The notes beneath the pieces are model-generated. The model did not search any database, was not told the origin of the DNA, and saw only the letters and a program-made list of their open reading frames with translations. Positions 61,905 through 64,000 of a stretch of DNA of 64,000 bases are shown here, in pieces. The position numbers and the translations under genes are program-made. Every line of letters starts with the position of its first letter. The first letter of the stretch is position 1. The stretch is from Cerioporus squamosus (Eukaryota; Basidiomycota; Agaricomycetes; Polyporales; Polyporaceae). The stretch spans positions 124,001 to 188,000 of the forward strand of contig JABYQS010000012.1 of assembly GCA_022592435.1 (NCBI GenBank). Reading direction: 5' to 3'.

Positions 61905-63875
61905 CTACAGCCTCGCAGCCAGTTCCATAAGCCCGCCCACCACGAGCGACGGTACAGGACAACTGTTCTCGTCGTCCCCGACTACAAAATCAAAGCCACC
62001 TTCGAGATTCCCCGGCCTGCGTACCCAAGCAGTCGCATGCCCAGCACAAAGTGCCGCATGAAGCACCCGCCCTATGCTCGAGCTCACGACCAGAATCTCT
62101 GACGGTTGCAGCGTCCCCTTCACCAGGGTCTCGCAGAATGACCGCAGGGATGAGAAGAGCCACCCCGAGGCGACAAGGTGTGCAGATATGTGCTTCGTCC
62201 ATGTCCGCACTGCGTCGCTGTCTGCAAACGCAGGTGGGAAGGAGGGACGGAGCTGCTGCATGGTCGTGGCAGAGTGGGCGGGGAGACAGACGAGCGTGTA
62301 ACCGCGATGCTTCAGCGTCATGATAGCTGTCTGGACATCTGCATATGGCATCGGGGATAGTATGCGCTTCAAGGTCTCCGTGAAGAACGGAGAGCGCTCG
62401 TCGATGTCTAGATGGAGATCTTGGGCGAGGTCGATCAGAGCAGAGCGGGCAAGTGTTGCGAAGGAGGTCGGGGAGCCGATGTTTTGCGCCTTGCGTTCCG
62501 CGAAAGCCTCAAGTGTGACGAACCGGTCGACAACCAGGCCCATCGTCAGGGAGCTCTTCATGGGGGAATTAGCGAACCAAGAGCATAGTGCAGCTTCTAT
62601 GGCTTTCTCTCGATCCTGTGTCGGATAGCGCGTCAGTTGGTCAACGACACAGACTACTTCGTCGAAGATCACTCGCCATGATTGTTCCGAAGATGTCGAA
62701 CGCGACCACCTTAATGGGCCCAAAGCGCACGACCGGGTATCTGTATGGTATGTGAGGAAACCGCCCGGGCAGGAACTCTACATCCGAGGAGTCTGTGCTG
62801 TGCGTCCAATCATGGCCCGCATCATTGACCGCCGATTCCTTGCGCTTCCTGTACTTGTCCTCCAGCACGGCTGCGATCCGGACACGAGGATTGTCTATGG
62901 CGGCCAACGCAATTGCTCGTTGGCGTAAGGCGCCGTCTAGAGAGGGCTCATCAGGCAGCACCCTCGCAAACGCGCCGCTGGGGTTCAACACCCAGCCTCT
63001 GCCGGAGGTCTGAACAGGATTTCAATCAGTGTTCGGCGTTCGCGACCTGCTTGAATTGCGCACGGGACGTACATAGCGCATTTCCTTGACCCACGCAATA
63101 GTAGAATCCACACGAAGCCAGTTGTAGTCCTCGCGAAGTCTGCGCGCATTAGACGTCGTGATGAGGGAGAAGGACGAACGATCGCTTACTGGTTGTACAG
63201 CATGATCTCGTCGTATACGTTAGATGGCCCTTCAAACGACGGCAGCTTCCCGTTCGACGGCACCTTGAAGTCGAAGTCGAAGATGTACTTCTGCGGGTCC
63301 GAGGGCTCTCCAAACATCCGTCCGTCGTCTCGTTCCGGTTTAGGGGCGTACCAGCCGTTCTTGATCTTCTCGCGGCCGTGCGTAGCAAGGGCTTCGAGCA
63401 TGTGTTCCCTCGCGGACCGCCTGCACCTGGAGAAGCCCTATTTGAAGGTACGGAGGCTGTCTGCTGTGAGGGTAATACCCACCCGATGCAAACCCGTGCA
63501 ATGATACACGTTGATTGGTAAAGCAGGAATGGCATGGAGGTACAAGGGAACCTGCGCCAACTCCTCCTTGGTTGGGATGGGGATAGCAGTCAGAATGTCA
63601 GCGTCGTTGCCCACGATAGCCTGTGTCTCGTAGATAACCCTTGGTCCGATAATGTAGGTCGCGTTTTCAACGGGGTAGGGAGACGGGTACGAGGAAATGA
63701 CGAACAACCACGGTGGCCACAAGTTGTCTTGTTGGTTGTCCGTGAAGCATATCCGGAGTCCCCAAAACCACTCAGTGGGAAGTCTGGAAGCTGCCAGCCG
63801 ACCTGACTTGGGCAGCCAGTAGGCAGAACGTTCCGGTTCAAACTTGACCGGTAGCAGAGAGTGTGACATAAACAT
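61905..63875 (-). pseudogene. HAD-like protein copy 3, with in-frame TAG
   Basis: Four exons (63875-63190, 63139-63073, 63009-62677, 62615-61905) match copy 2 in length and phase and sum to 1797 nt, exactly the copy 2 total. The N-terminal part has LLPVKFEPERSAYWLPKSGR and the HAD part VVAFDIFGTIM/DREKAIEAAL, then RGYTLVCLPAHSATTMQQL and SEILVVSSSIGRVLHAAL. A TAG at 63440-63438 interrupts exon 1 after LTADSLRTFK, while the frame continues correctly on both sides. The donor after motif I is GCGAGT instead of GTGAGT, a GC-AG intron. It could be a recent pseudogene, an error at one base, or a readthrough gene. No kinase is seen between its start and the window edge 125 bp away. Confidence 0.7.
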
Positions 63876-64000
63876 CAGGACGACCTCGGAAAAGACTGGT
63901 GCAGTGATGGACTGAACAATGAACGACGAAGGGCAGGAATAAATCGGTAGAAGAGCGTCGACAGCGTCGAAAGAGGATCGTCGCCGGGTAAGTGCTAGGT

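Overview
This window reads as nuclear DNA of a filamentous basidiomycete, most likely an Agaricomycete. The reasons are dense genes on both strands, many GT-AG introns of about 45-65 bp, a tRNA with a short anticodon-loop intron, and families typical of mushroom-forming fungi: DUF6533-type membrane proteins, a HET-domain protein, an ERT1/AcuK regulator, a MIC10 homologue and a cytosolic GH1 beta-glucosidase. Gene models were spliced by eye from the sequence. Where exon sums are given they were checked for reading frame; splice sites may be off by a base or two.

Layout. 1-5116 has no recognisable gene. 5117-15025 is mostly housekeeping: a degenerate GTPase-like protein (-), PIF1 helicase (+), an orphan gene (-), MIC10 (+), a small membrane protein (-) and UV-damage endonuclease UVE1 (+). 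15345-18480 and 26729-29845 are two arms of a roughly 3.1 kb inverted segmental duplication. Each arm holds a seven-helix-like DUF6533 gene and an intron-containing tRNA-Asn(GUU). The arms enclose phosphoinositide phospholipase C (-) and the gluconeogenesis regulator ERT1/AcuK (-). 29647-37339 holds an orphan gene (-), a HET-domain gene (+), a small coiled-coil gene (-) and GH1 beta-glucosidase (-). 37786-49458 holds a partial orphan (-), a Gfo/Idh/MocA oxidoreductase (+), PEX3 (-), a tiny mitochondrial (complex I-like) protein (+) and two orphan genes (-).

The most unusual part is 50310-63875. Two tandem units each pair an atypical casein-kinase-1-like kinase with a roughly 595-residue protein made of an unrecognised N-terminal region and a degenerate haloacid-dehalogenase-like (HAD) C-terminal domain. 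A third copy of the HAD-type gene lies on the opposite strand beyond TOF1/SWI1 (Timeless). It carries an in-frame TAG and a GC-AG intron. If gene order is conserved, its kinase partner would lie just past the right edge. This repeated kinase-plus-HAD-like pairing is the best candidate for an undescribed system here.

Four otherwise well-preserved genes (PLC, HET, PEX3 and the first kinase) each need one extra base to stay in frame. This points either to recurrent single-base deletion errors in the assembly or to real lesions, and should be settled before any of them is called a pseudogene.
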